In this document: piece after piece, positions 47,006 through 57,957 of the stretch
Layout: each line of letters starts with the position of its first letter
Position numbering within the stretch: position 1 is the stretch's first letter
Source of the DNA: Crotalaria pallida
Taxonomy: Eukaryota; Streptophyta; Magnoliopsida; Fabales; Fabaceae
Length of the DNA: 64,000 nt
Assembly (NCBI GenBank): GCA_037953625.1
Contig: CM075650.1
Coordinates: 46,938,206-47,002,205 of the forward strand
Direction: 5' to 3'
Notes under the pieces: generated by a model
Seen by the model: only the letters and a program-made list of their open reading frames with translations
Databases searched by the model: none
Told to the model about the DNA's origin: nothing
Made by a program: the position numbers and the translations under genes

Positions 47006-48345
47006 ACAGTAAAACACTGAAACTGAGTTTTCACATACCAAATTCAATTCTAACCAATTTTAACCAAAACCAAAGTTCAACAGAGTTAAGTTTAAGTATA
47101 TTAAACATGTTCCAACACAGAAATTACATCAAATTACACTGAATCAAAACTGAGCATTCATTATGCATAAAATTATGTTTTTCAACAACTTGGCATACCA
47201 ATTTCAATTCTGAGCATTTCTAACATAAAAATAGCTTGCATTTTGCTCACATGCAACATAACAAACATGCTCCAACAAGTTATAACATACAGAATGGCCT
47301 CCAAGCCAATATACCATTTCAAACTAAGCCCTTTAAGCCTCATGGTGGCTTTCTAACACAAATCAAGGAATTAAACCTTATTCTAGTGAATGTACAGCTT
47401 CCCACTTACCTCTAGATCGTGTGGAAACTGAAACTGGACAGAGATTCAACCTCCAAGCTAGTTTCCCCAAAATCCATTTGACAGCAACACAGTTTTGAGT
47501 AAGGTTACAAAGCCATTGATTTTGATCATCAAATCATGTGAAAGAATTGGGGAAATTAATTAGAAATTGTCCTCTGCAACATGCATAAGAGAATGAAACT
47601 GAATTGAAGCCTCAAAAGTTCAAGAGCTTACCAAAATCAAACTCAAAAGTAAGCTACCCGAATTGTTTTCCAGAAAATGACTTCAACTTTCGAGCTTCGA
47701 TTCTCTTAGTACACGAACTCTCAGCTCACAATTTTTGTTTCTTTACAAAGCTCAGGATGTAAGCTTCGTAATGGTGTATTACTTTTAGCCTAACACTCAA
47801 AGATGAATGAGAATAGTTGAAGACCAAATCGGAACCCTAACTCACGAATTCATCAACAAGAGCTCGAATTCGTTGTTGATGAGCTTAAATAAGCAATCTC
47901 CCTATGCATGCATGTCGACACGAAGCAGTTGAGGTGTTCCGTCGCTGTTTTCGTGTCGAATCGAGAGTACAATGGAACGGTGACTCATCAAACGCACTAA
48001 CTCAACCAGTTCTACCCAGAATACTCGAGTATCGAACGAAATACTCGAGTATTTTGACTAAAATTTGAAAAATAAATATTTTATTCCTTCTTCCCTCCAA
48101 ACTCTTTCTAATATTGCACTTAGGTCCTACAGCAGGGACTAACATGCAAAATTCTAATTTTTGCATAGAAAATAACTATGGAATTATTTCTTACCTACTC
48201 GCATACTAAATACCTAATTTAATCAAGGATTTATAATAACAATTAATTATAAATAAAATTTATAATTAACTTGTATTAATCCAGGATTAAAATTTTGGGG
48301 TGTTACATTACTCCCCCACTTAAAAGGAATTTCGTCCCCAAAATT

Positions 48346-50742
48346 CTTGTCTTATAAAAACAAACCTGGATACCCTTAACGCATCTTACTTTCTAATTCC
48401 CATGTCGCTTCCAACACGTCTCCACTTTCCCAAATGACTTTAACTAAAGGGATTTCTTTCCCTCTGAGTTACTTAACTCTACGGTCTTCTATGCTAACAG
48501 GGCTGGCTTCAAAAGTAAGGTTTTCTCTTAGACTTAGATCATCAGGCTTAATCTGAAGGATTACGGTCGGATCATGCACGTATTTCTTGAGTTGAGACAC
48601 ATGAAATACATTGTGCAGATTAGCTAAGGACAGTGGTAAGACTATTTGATAAGCGACAGAACCTATTCGCTTAAGGATTTGGTAAGGGCCAATAAACTTA
48701 GGTGAAAGTTTTTGGGTTTTTAAGGCTCGGCTAACTCCCTTCATCGGAACGATCCGAAGAAATACATGATCCCCTTCCGAAAACTCCAATGGCCTTTTTC
48801 TTATATCTGCATAGCTCTTCTGTCTACTCTGCGTCGTCCTCATCTTATCCTGAACCATTCTACTCTTCTCAGTTGTCTGCTGAACCATTTCCGGACCAAC
48901 CATCAAATTCTCCCCCACTTGAAACCAACATAGCGGGGTTTGACATTTTCTCCCATACAACACTTTAAATGGTGCCATTCATATACTGGCATGATAGCTG
49001 TTGTTGTAAGTGAATTCAGCAAGAGGTAACACTTGATCCCAACGTCCTTGTTCTTCAAGTGCACATGCTCTCAAAACATCTTCTAAAGACTGAATTGTTC
49101 TTTCTGACTGTCCATCAGTCTGAGGATGATATGCAGAGCTCATCCTAAGTTTTGTGCCCATTGCCTGGTGCAAACTGTTCCAAAATCTGGACGTAAACCT
49201 AGGATCACGATCTGATACGATACTTGAACGTATCCAATGTAATCGAACAATTTCTTTGATATACAATTGAGTAAGCTTCTCCAGAGAGTATCAGGTGTTT
49301 ATTGGAATGAAATGTGCTACCTTTGTTAGACAGTCTACTATTACCCAAATTGCATCATGATTTGAGGTCGTCTTGGGCAAACCTGATACGAAGTCCATTG
49401 ATATGGTCTCCCATTTCCATTGAGGAACATTCAATGGTTGGAGCTCTCCTACAAGTTTCTGATGTTCTGCTTTGGCTTTCTGACATACTAAGCACGAAGC
49501 TACGTATCTAGCAACATCTCTTTTCAATCCTGACCACCAGAATATCTTCTTCAGATCTTGATACATCTTGGTTGAGCCTGGATGCATGCTCATTCTACTC
49601 TTATGGGCTTCGTCAAGAATCAGCTTCCTCAATTCTGAATTCTTCGGAATGCAAATTCTTGTTCGAAAGTGAAGAATCGCATCTGATTCAAGGTGAAAGT
49701 CTTTTTCCTTTCCTTCTACCATATGTCTCTTCTTCTCAGTCAACTCTTCATCTTTCAGTTGTAATTCACGAATTTCATTCATGAATTCATTTGTGATTTG
49801 CAGCATGCCCATCTTGATACTTGATGGCTCGACTTCCATTGTTAAGCTTAGATCTCTGAATTCCTCAATCAAAATAGCTTCTTTCATTATCATGTGGCTT
49901 ATATGAATTGCTTTTCTACTCAGTGCATCTGCCACCACATTCGCCTTGCCGGGATGATAATGAAGCTTGAAATCATAGTCTTTGAGAAACTCCATCCATC
50001 TTCTTTGTCTCATGTTTAATTCTTTCTGATCAAACAGATACTTCAGGCTTTTATGGTCATTATACACTTGAAAAGTAGTGCCATAAAGATGGTGTCTCCA
50101 TATCTTCGAGGCAAACACAATAGCAGCTAGTTCCAAATCATGCGTTGGATAATTCACCTCATGCGTCTTCAGTTGCCGTGAAGCATAAACAACTACTCGT
50201 CTTTCTTGCATAAGCACACTTCCAAGTCCTTGCTTTGACGCATTACAGAACACTTCAAAACTCTTATTGGGATCTGGCAAGATAAACACAGGAGATGATG
50301 TTAATCTTTCCTTCAATTCTTGGAAACTTCTTTCACACTTATCGTCCCAAACAAACGGTTGATCTTTTCGAGTCAACTTCGTCAAAGGCAGTGCTATCTT
50401 TGATAATCCTTCAATGAATCGAAGGTAATATCCCGCCAATCCTAAGAAACTTCTTACTTCTGTCACAGTTGTAGGTTGTCCCCATTGTAACACAGAATCC
50501 ACCTTCGTAGGGTCTACTGCTATTCCTTCTTAAGAGATCACATGACCCAAGAATTTGACTTCCTTCAGCCAAAACTCACATTTAGAGAGTTTAGCATACA
50601 ACTGCTTCTCCTTTAGAATCTTCAACACAATCCTAAGATGTTCCGCATGCTCTTCCTCATTCTTGGATTAGATCAAAATATCATCAATGAATACTACTAT
50701 GAACGAATCCAAGTATGGTCTGAAGATTCGGTTCATGTAGTC
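48346..50742 (-). pseudogene. Element G pol, 3' half, with several stops
   Basis: Read from 50742 down, the sequence gives the end of reverse transcriptase (FIDDILI followed by a stop), the connection domain (SFLGLAGYY), and RNase H (NASKQGLGSVL, with Asn where relatives have Asp). Integrase follows (MDFVSGLPK, SDRDPRF, DGQSERTIQ), then the chromodomain-like tail (LRGKEIPLVKVIW, EATWELE). In-frame stops fall after DDILI, HVIS, PINT (49293-49291), HASI (48981-48979) and RRVK (48471-48469), and near the C-terminus. The fragment cannot encode functional enzymes. Confidence 0.88.
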
Positions 50743-51097
50743 TGTGACACCCTCATTTTATATCTTGAAAATAATTAATATTTCCAAATATTGAATACTT
50801 GCCATCAAAAGTCGGGACTGAAAATTTTTTCCCTTTTCAAGGTTTACTTGCTTAATTATAAATCCTTCTTTCATGGACAAATAAAATGAATTCGGCTTAA
50901 TATTATTTTAATTACAAAAAGGCTCTCGAGACAATGTCTTTTAAACATAATAAAACATCTTCGTAGTCCTTATTAAAATATATTATTTGTCTCTCGAGAT
51001 TGATCGAATGTATAAAATATAAACTTATTGCCGAATCCTTTTTGAATCAGAATCAGAGTATGCGGAAGTAAAAGTAATACTTGTGGGGCACTGCTGA
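50743..51097 (-). mobile_element. Element H: LTR fragment, left part
   Basis: It begins TGTGACACCC within element G's reverse transcriptase (between the codons for D and Y of MDYMNR) and is cut at 51097 by element I. It shares motifs with the G LTR (GAATTCGGCTT, TGCCGAAT, CAGAGT), so it is a related gypsy LTR. It resumes at 60213; its own duplication cannot be checked within the window. Confidence 0.65.
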
Positions 51098-51264
51098 TGT
51101 AACATCCCAAATTTAATTCTTAGTGTAAATCATGTTTTGATAGTCTTAGGATAGAAGTAATTATGATTTAAGTTAGAAAATTGGCCAATTAGACATACAA
51201 ATTCAAGTTTAGAACATAGGACTTTGGGGAATAAGAATAACAAGATTGGTAGCTTATAATACAA

Positions 51265-51535
51265 ATTCCACCGTTGGATGTGAAGTAGGATAGGTGAGGA
51301 AGCTTGTGTCAAAATTTGGGGAAGATCCAACGGGTAACGAAGAAGTTATGGCCTTCCAAAGTATGAATGCTGCAAAACTGAGCAGCTTAATCGATTAAGC
51401 TGCAGAGTAATCGATTAAGGTCAGAAAGTTTGAAAGTGCTTAATCGATTACTAATCGATTAAAGGCTGTACTGTGAGAAAAAAATAAAAGCGATTCACGC
51501 GTTCATTCTTGGCAAAATCCGAACTGTCTCTCTCT
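51265..51535 (+). promoter_or_regulatory. Probable U3 promoter block of element I
   Basis: In order it shows CCGTTGGAT...ATCCAACGG (inverted pair about 50 bp apart), three to four ATCGAT-centred palindromes, an AAAAAATAAAAG TATA-like box near 51480, and a CTCTCTCT pyrimidine patch about 45 bp further on. The order is conserved in A, B, C and F. The block recurs in the downstream LTR at 58125-58395. Function is inferred from position and conservation. Confidence 0.5.
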
Positions 51536-52264
51536 AGGGCACAAAATCTCTAATTCTAAATCCATTAAACCTCAAGTGAATCACTCCAAAATCCATCATC
51601 AAGCCCCATCTTTGTCACTCCAAGTAAGTTTTCATGTTTTTAATTTCATTCCTCTCTCTTTGGTTTGAATTTTTCCTCTCTCTCTTCCCACCTCTTGGTG
51701 AAACACGAAATTCCTCTTGTTTTTATGTCATGATCTCTTCATCGTCCTCATTTCTATGGCTTAGGGAAGATCATCATCACTCTCCTCCTTTGATTGCCTT
51801 TGGAGCTCTTTGTTTTGGGTGCTAGAAGCTAGGGCTTGAGGTTCTCCCACTCTCTCCTTGATTGAGGTAATGGGGTGTGTGTTACCTTGGTTTAGGGACT
51901 AGTTTTCTAGCTAGTGCATAGTGATTTGCTAAGGTTATGTGTTTAGAGTTATATAGGAACCCAAGGAATTAATACATATTGAAATTATTATGATATTGTC
52001 ATAAATGAGCCCTAAGTGAAAATGTTCAATAAGATTGCAAGAATGTGAATAAATATTGATAGATATGACTTATGGATGATTTATTGTGATATATGAATGA
52101 ACATGGATATGTGCTACTTGATGTATATGATTAAATTAATTGTTTGTATTATGTTAGTAATGTTTGGTTGATAGGAGGAATTGATTCGAACATAACTCTA
52201 AATGGAAAAGTATAATGTAAATGAATTAATAAGGAATGGATGGTTGAATTGATCATTGGGACAT

Positions 52265-52620
52265 TGGCACACTAGGTCGCCCCTGCTAGGTGTATCAAAT
52301 GCCCCATTAGGGCTAAATGCCCCGTCAGGCCAAATGCCCCGTCAGGCCAAATGCCCCATTAGGTCCAAACGCCCCGTTAGGCGTCGATGTGCCCAAGTGA
52401 TCAATTCAACGATAATTAAGAGTATGGAAAATGTGAAAAGGAATAAAGTAGATGAAAGTGAAAATGTTATGAAATGTGTTAAGCAATGATAAAGATTGCA
52501 TGTATTGTCCTAACGGGTGAAGCCTAATGGGTGATTAAAGTCCTGATGGGTGTATAAGTCCCTAATGGGTGTACAAATGCCCTAGCAGGAGCAACCAATT
52601 CCTAGTGGTACTAATATATG
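52265..52620. repeat. Inverted array in the element I LTR
   Basis: The left half (52270-52390) has about seven units of ATGCCCCATTAGG or CCCCGTCAGG. The right half (52510-52620) has about five units of the reverse type, CCTAATGGGTG. The halves could pair as one long imperfect foldback. The downstream LTR copy (59125-59460) lacks one left-half unit. Confidence 0.8.
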
Positions 52621-53363
52621 GAAATGAGAAATTGAATGGTGAAAAGATCATTGGATAATTGAATTATAATGGGACAAAGAGAGAGAAAATTAATATTGAA
52701 ATTGCATGAATATGACATGGAATGATTGTATGAACTTACATGTGCTAAATGTCTAAGTGTGTATGACTTGGTGGGTTAGTATGTCTAATTAGAAACTGCT
52801 TCCTACTTCATGTGTAAGGCTCACCCTCTTGCTATATTTTACAGGTACTGAGATTGAGCTTGCACAACCCCCGACCGAGCAGGTGCACTCTCCCTTACAG
52901 GGAGAGTAGCTTATGAGAGTTTAGGGGATTTTTGGTGTAGTCCTGGGGTATATTGGAGATAGTATATGTGTCTATATGTTTTGTATATGTTATGCAAATT
53001 ATCTTTGGGGTACCAAGGACTGCTTCTTTTGGAAAGGAAGTACATTATTTTGGGAAACTTTCATAGTTCCACAACTTGTTTATTTGCTGCGACCTCTGAT
53101 GTAATTATGTGATGATGTGGATGGTTATTTCACTATTGATGTTTTGGCCCTGCTGGCCCTGGATGAAAGGAAAATATATATATATATATATATGCATTGC
53201 ACAGGTTTCAGGAAATCTAAACTTTGGTTTACTCAATAAACAAAGGAAACTCTGTCCGGTTTGACAGAGATTTTAGAAATCAAATAGTTTTAAAAAGAAA
53301 TTTTCAAGCTACTTTTTTATATTATGGGTACTTAAGGGTAATTATTACTAGGGTGTTCCATTT

Positions 53364-53375
53364 TGGTATCAGAGC
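53364..53375 (+). other. Primer-binding site of element I (initiator tRNA-Met)
   Basis: TGGTATCAGAGC lies three bases after the LTR end at 53360. Confidence 0.92.
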
Positions 53376-53538
53376 AGTTTCCCTCGGCCTTTGGAGTATG
53401 AACTCACTACTCCTATGGTTACTCACCGAGCGAGTAACCGATGTACTTAGTTTAGTGTCTAAGTCTAAGTTGTAGGATGTTTATAGTTTTATTTAGTTGT
53501 TTTATCACTGACTGATTGTCCCTCCATGACTCAACAGT

Positions 53539-56500
53539 ATGGCAGGGAGACGGGCTGACAATGATAGGATTGCTGCAATCCTTGAAACTCTGGTTCAATT
53601 GCAGCAGAACCAAGCCCAAGCTTAGTAGAACCAAGCTGAGAATCAGGCCCAAAACATAGCAGTGGCTGCAGCAGCTGCAGCAGCAGCATTGCAACCTCCT
53701 CCTCCACCTCCGGTTGAGATTGACTGGATGGCCTGATTTCGGAAAAATGATCCACCAAGGTTTGAGGGCGGATGTAATCCTGATGGAGCTCAACTCTGGC
53801 TCCAAGAGGTAGAGAAGATACCCCGTTCCTTGCAACCACCTGCCAATCAGAAAGTTCGGTTGGCTGAGTTTATGTTGACAGGAGAAGCAGAGCATTGGTG
53901 GGAGCACCAAAGGAGGAATTTAGAGGCAGCTGGCCAAGCTATCACTTGGGATCTATTCAAGATCCGCTTCTTGGGAAAATATTTTCCGGAAGATGTGCGA
54001 AGGGAGAAGGACTTGTTGTTTCTGAAGCTTGAACAAGGGAGTATGAGCGTTGGTGAATATGCAGCGCAATTTGAAGATCTAATCCGATACTCCAGTGGCT
54101 ACAAGGATGCAGAGGAGAGAGCAAAGTGTATCAAATTTGAGTCCGGTCTCCGGGAGGATATTCGACTTGCTTTCGAGTATCAGAATATTGCCGATCTCTC
54201 TCATCTCATCAACATGACAAGTACTTATGAGAAGGGACTCAAAAGGAAGGCGGAGGCAGATCGGAACAAAGCAGCCCAGAGATCAGTGGGGCCCCTCCGA
54301 GGCAAGGGTCCAGTGCAGAGGTCAGGACCATATGCTAAGGCAAAGACTGTAGTTACTGGGGGAGCAAGCCAACCAGCGATTGCTTATGATCCCATTCCCA
54401 CTTGTCAACATTGTGGGAGGCGACATAGGGGAGTTTGTTGGAGTCTTGATCCCCGCAAGGGGGAAGGACTTTGCTTTCATTGTGGCCAACCGGGACACTT
54501 TGCTGCTAACTGTCCCAAGAGCCCCTTGAAGAAAGAAGTAAATGTGGCCAAAGTGCAGAAAACAGGAGCAAGTCAGCCACTTCAGAAGGGCAAGGTGTAC
54601 ACCATGGATGGTGAAGAAGTGACTGCTGATGATGAGCTCATTCGAGGTACATGTTATGTCAATGATGTTTCTTATGGAGTTCTATTTGATTGTGGAGCAA
54701 CACATTCATTTACTTCTGTTGATTGCATGGCGAAGCTAGGACTTTCTTGTGTAGAAATGCCTTATAAGCTTTCCGTTTCAACTCCTACAAATTCTTCTGT
54801 AATCACATCTCAAATGTGTCTGAATTGTTCTCTTCGAGTGTTTGATCGGGAGTTCAAAGTGAATCTGATCTGTTTGACGTTGACTCGGTTAGACATTATT
54901 CTTGGCATGGATTGGATGTCTCACCACCATGTCTTAATTGACTGCCATCAAAAAGCGGTTATTTTCAGTGATTCTTCTTTAGCTGCTATGGAGGTAGATG
55001 AGGTGTCGGATGTAAGCCAGATTCCAATAGTTTGTGAATTTCCGGAAGTCTTTTCTGCTGAGATTCCCGGATTGCCTCCAAAAAAAGAGGTAGAGTTTAG
55101 TATTGATATGAAGCCTGGTACTGGCCCAATCTCTATAGCACCGTATAGAATGGCACCTCCCGAATTAGAAGAATTGAAGAAGCAGTTAGAGGAGTTGTTG
55201 GCCAAGAAGTTGATTAGGCCAAGTGTATCACCTTGGGGTGCTCCAATTCTTTTTGTCAAGAAAAAGGATGGTAGCCTCCGTATGTGCACTGACTACAGGC
55301 AGTTGAATGCGGTGACGGTGAAAAATACATATCCGCTCCCTCGCATTGATGATTTGCTTGATCAACTACGGGGTGCAGCAGTGTTTTCTAAAATTGATCT
55401 CCGATCGGGATACCATCAAATTCGTATCCGTGAGGAGGATATTCCTAAAACTGCATTCAGAACGCGGTATGGGCACTTTGAATATGTTGTGATGCCATTC
55501 GGATTAACAAACGCTCTTGCAATATTCATGGATTATATGAAAAGAATCTTCATGCCTTATTTGGATTCTTTTGTAATAGTATTCATTGATGATATTCTCA
55601 TCTATTCTAAGAGTCCAAGTGAGCATGAGGAGCATTTGAGGATGGTGCTGCAGGTCCTCAAAGAAAAGCAATTATATGCAAAGCTTTCCAAGTGTAGCTT
55701 TTGGTTGACCGAAGTTCACTTTTTGGGCCATGTTATTTCTGCCCAGGGAGTTGCTATAGATCCCTCCAAGGTGGAAGCAGTGCTAAAGTGGGAGAGACCC
55801 ACTACCATGACAGAAATCAGAAGCTTTCTGGGTTTGGCAGGGTATTATCGGAGATTCATTGAAGGGTTCTCCAAGCTGGCTCTTTCACTGACTATGCTTA
55901 CTAGAAAAGATGTTCCTTATCAGTGGTCTCAGCAATGTGAAAACAGTTTCCAGGAATTGAAGAGAAGATTGACTAGCTCACCGGTTCTAGTTCTACCGGA
56001 TCCGACCCAACCTTTTGATGTTTATTGTGATGCTTCAAAGCAAGGTTTGGGTTGTGTGCTCATGTAGCAAGGCAAAGTGATAGCATATGCATCCAGGCAG
56101 TTACGACAGCATGAGCAGAATTATCCAACTCATGACCTGGAGTTAGCAGCTGTGGTCTTTGCATTGAAAATTTGGAGACATTATTTGTATGGAACGAAGT
56201 TTGAAGTTTTCAGTGATCACAAAAGTCTCCGCTATCTCTTTGATCAGAAAGACTTGAATATGAGACAGAGGAGATGGATGGAATTCCTGAAAGATTATGA
56301 TTTCCATCTTCAGTACCATCCTGGTAAAGCTAATGTGGTAGCTGATGCACTGAGCCGCAAGACTCTACATGTTAGCAACCTGATGGTAAAAGAAATGCAA
56401 CTGATTCAGGAGTTTAGTGATCTCAACTTGAACATGCAGGTGAAAGAGAAAAGCATTGTGCTGGAAATGTTGCAGGTTACAAATGAGCTGATGAGTTCCA

Positions 56501-57921
56501 TCAAAGAGAGACAGGCCGATGATGAAGAGCTTCAGAAGCTCCTGGCTGAGTCTGAGGGTAAAGAAGAACCTGATTTCATTAAGGGTGCAGATGGCATTAT
56601 TCGGTTCAGGGGCCGAATATGTGTTCCTATGGATTTCGAGGTTCGAAGAGACATATTATGGGAAGCTCACCAAACAAAAATGAGTTTCCATCCCGGTACA
56701 ACAAAAATGTATCAAGATTTAAAGAAGATCTATTGGTGGCCAAAGTTGAAAACAGATGTGGCGGATCATGTGTCTCATTGCTTAACTTGTAAGAAGGTAA
56801 AAATTGAGCATAAAAAACCAGGTGGTCCTTTGCGATCACTTGATATTCCCGAGTGGAAATGGGATAGTATTGCTATGGACTTTGTGTCCGGTTTGCCCAG
56901 AACCACTGCTGGGTGTGATGCTGTTTGGGTTGTGGTTGATCGTCTGACAAAAGGTGCTCACTTTATTCCGATGAACATGAAGTACAGCTTGGAAAAGTTG
57001 ACTCAATTGTACATTCGGGACATAGTGAAGCTACATGGTGTGCCCTCCAGCATAGTATCAGATAGTGACCCAAGGTTCTTATCCAGATTTTGGCAGAGTC
57101 TCCAGCAAGCTTTGGGTACCAAGCTGAAATTTAGTACAGCTTACCATCCGCAAACTGATGGGCAATCTGAGCGTACTATTCAGACATTGGAGGATCTGCT
57201 CAGAGCTTGTGTGTTGGAGCAGGTTGGCAACTGGGAGCAGCTTCTGCTGCTTATGGAATTCACTTATAATAACAGTTTCCATTCTAGCATCGGCATGGCA
57301 CCTTTTGAGGCACTTTATGGCAGGAAGTGTAGAACGCCTCTTTGTTGGTTTCAGATTGGTGAGAATTTGTTGACTGGGCCAGAACTTGTGCAAGAGACTA
57401 CTGAGAAGATCACTATGATTAAGAACAAGATGAAAACTTCTCAGGATCGTCAGAAGAGCTATGCTGATAAGCGTAGGAGACCTCTAGAGTTTGATGAAGG
57501 TGATCATGTTTTTCTAAGAGTGTCCCCTACTACAGGAATTGGTCGGGCAATCAAGTCCATGAAACTGACTCCACGATTTGTTGGTCCTTATCAGATTTTG
57601 GAGAAGGTTGGTCCATTGGCATATAGGATCGCCTTACCCCCACATCTTTCCAAGCTTCATGATGTTTTCCATGTCTCACAGCTAAGGAAATACATTCATG
57701 ATCCTTCTCATGTAGTTGCTGTGGATGAATTGCCTTTGAAAGAGAATTTGACCTTTGAAGTTCTACCAATCAGAATTGATGATAGGTGGACTAAACAACT
57801 TAGAGGCAAAGAGATCTTGATGGTGAAGGTAATTTGGAACCGAAACAACGTGGAAGAGGCTACTTGGGAGCTAGAGGACAAAACGAAGGAGTCTTATCCA
57901 CATTTGTTTCAGGACAACTGA
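53539..57921 (+). pseudogene. Element I gag-pol polyprotein, one frame with four stop codons
   Basis: From ATG 53539 (MAGRRADNDR) one frame of 1460 codons reaches TGA at 57921. In order it encodes gag (EHWWEHQRRNL, FLGKYFPEDVRREKDLLFL), a CCHC knuckle from residue 312 (CFHCGQPGHFAANC), protease (LFDCGATHSF, Asp384), reverse transcriptase (FIDDILIYS, Asp684/685), and RNase H (YCDASKQGLG, FSDHKSLRYLFDQ). Integrase (Asp1114, Asp1175, Glu1211, the last two spaced D-35-E) and a chromodomain-like tail (LRGKEI, VKVIW, EATWELE) follow. Stops are TAG TAG at 53623-53628, TGA at 53734-53736 and TAG at 56065-56067; each fits a C-to-T change when compared with B, C or an adjacent repeat in the same gene. 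No frameshift occurs. Apart from these stops the polyprotein is complete. Confidence 0.93.
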
Positions 57922-57957
57922 ATTTCGAGGACGAAATTCTGGTAAGTGGGAGAGGAT

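Larger units (their letters stand above)
44846..48307 (-). repeat. Element G downstream LTR
   Basis: This unusually long LTR contains an AT dinucleotide run at about 45197-45212, a proline/glutamate-rich open frame on the element's sense strand (45845-45465), a direct repeat of about 204 bp (46111-46483), clusters of ACTCGAGT palindromes (46738-47005 and 48018-48056), and AT-rich sequence without other recognised content. Confidence 0.8.
44846..50742 (-). mobile_element. Element G: decayed Ty3/gypsy element, 5' part outside the window
   Basis: A 3.46 kb LTR (44846-48307, TGTGACGCCC to GGGTGTTACA) is followed by a purine tract and the minus-strand 3' half of pol. Pol is cut at 50743 by LTR fragment H; the missing half would lie beyond the nest at the right. 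Several stop codons make it the most decayed element here. Confidence 0.85.
51098..53360 (+). repeat. Element I upstream LTR
   Basis: It begins TGTAACATCCC and ends GGGTGTTCCA, one base off the usual TGTTACA. Within it are the CCGTTGGAT/ATCCAACGG module (51270-51335), ATCGAT palindromes (51387-51460), a TATA-like AAAAAATAAAAG (51478-51490) with CT-rich sequence downstream, an inverted array (52265-52620), the ACTCTCCCT-TAC-AGGGAGAGT hairpin (52887-52907), an AT microsatellite (53177-53192) and the CTCTGTC/GACAGAG hairpin (53250-53269). Confidence 0.92.
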
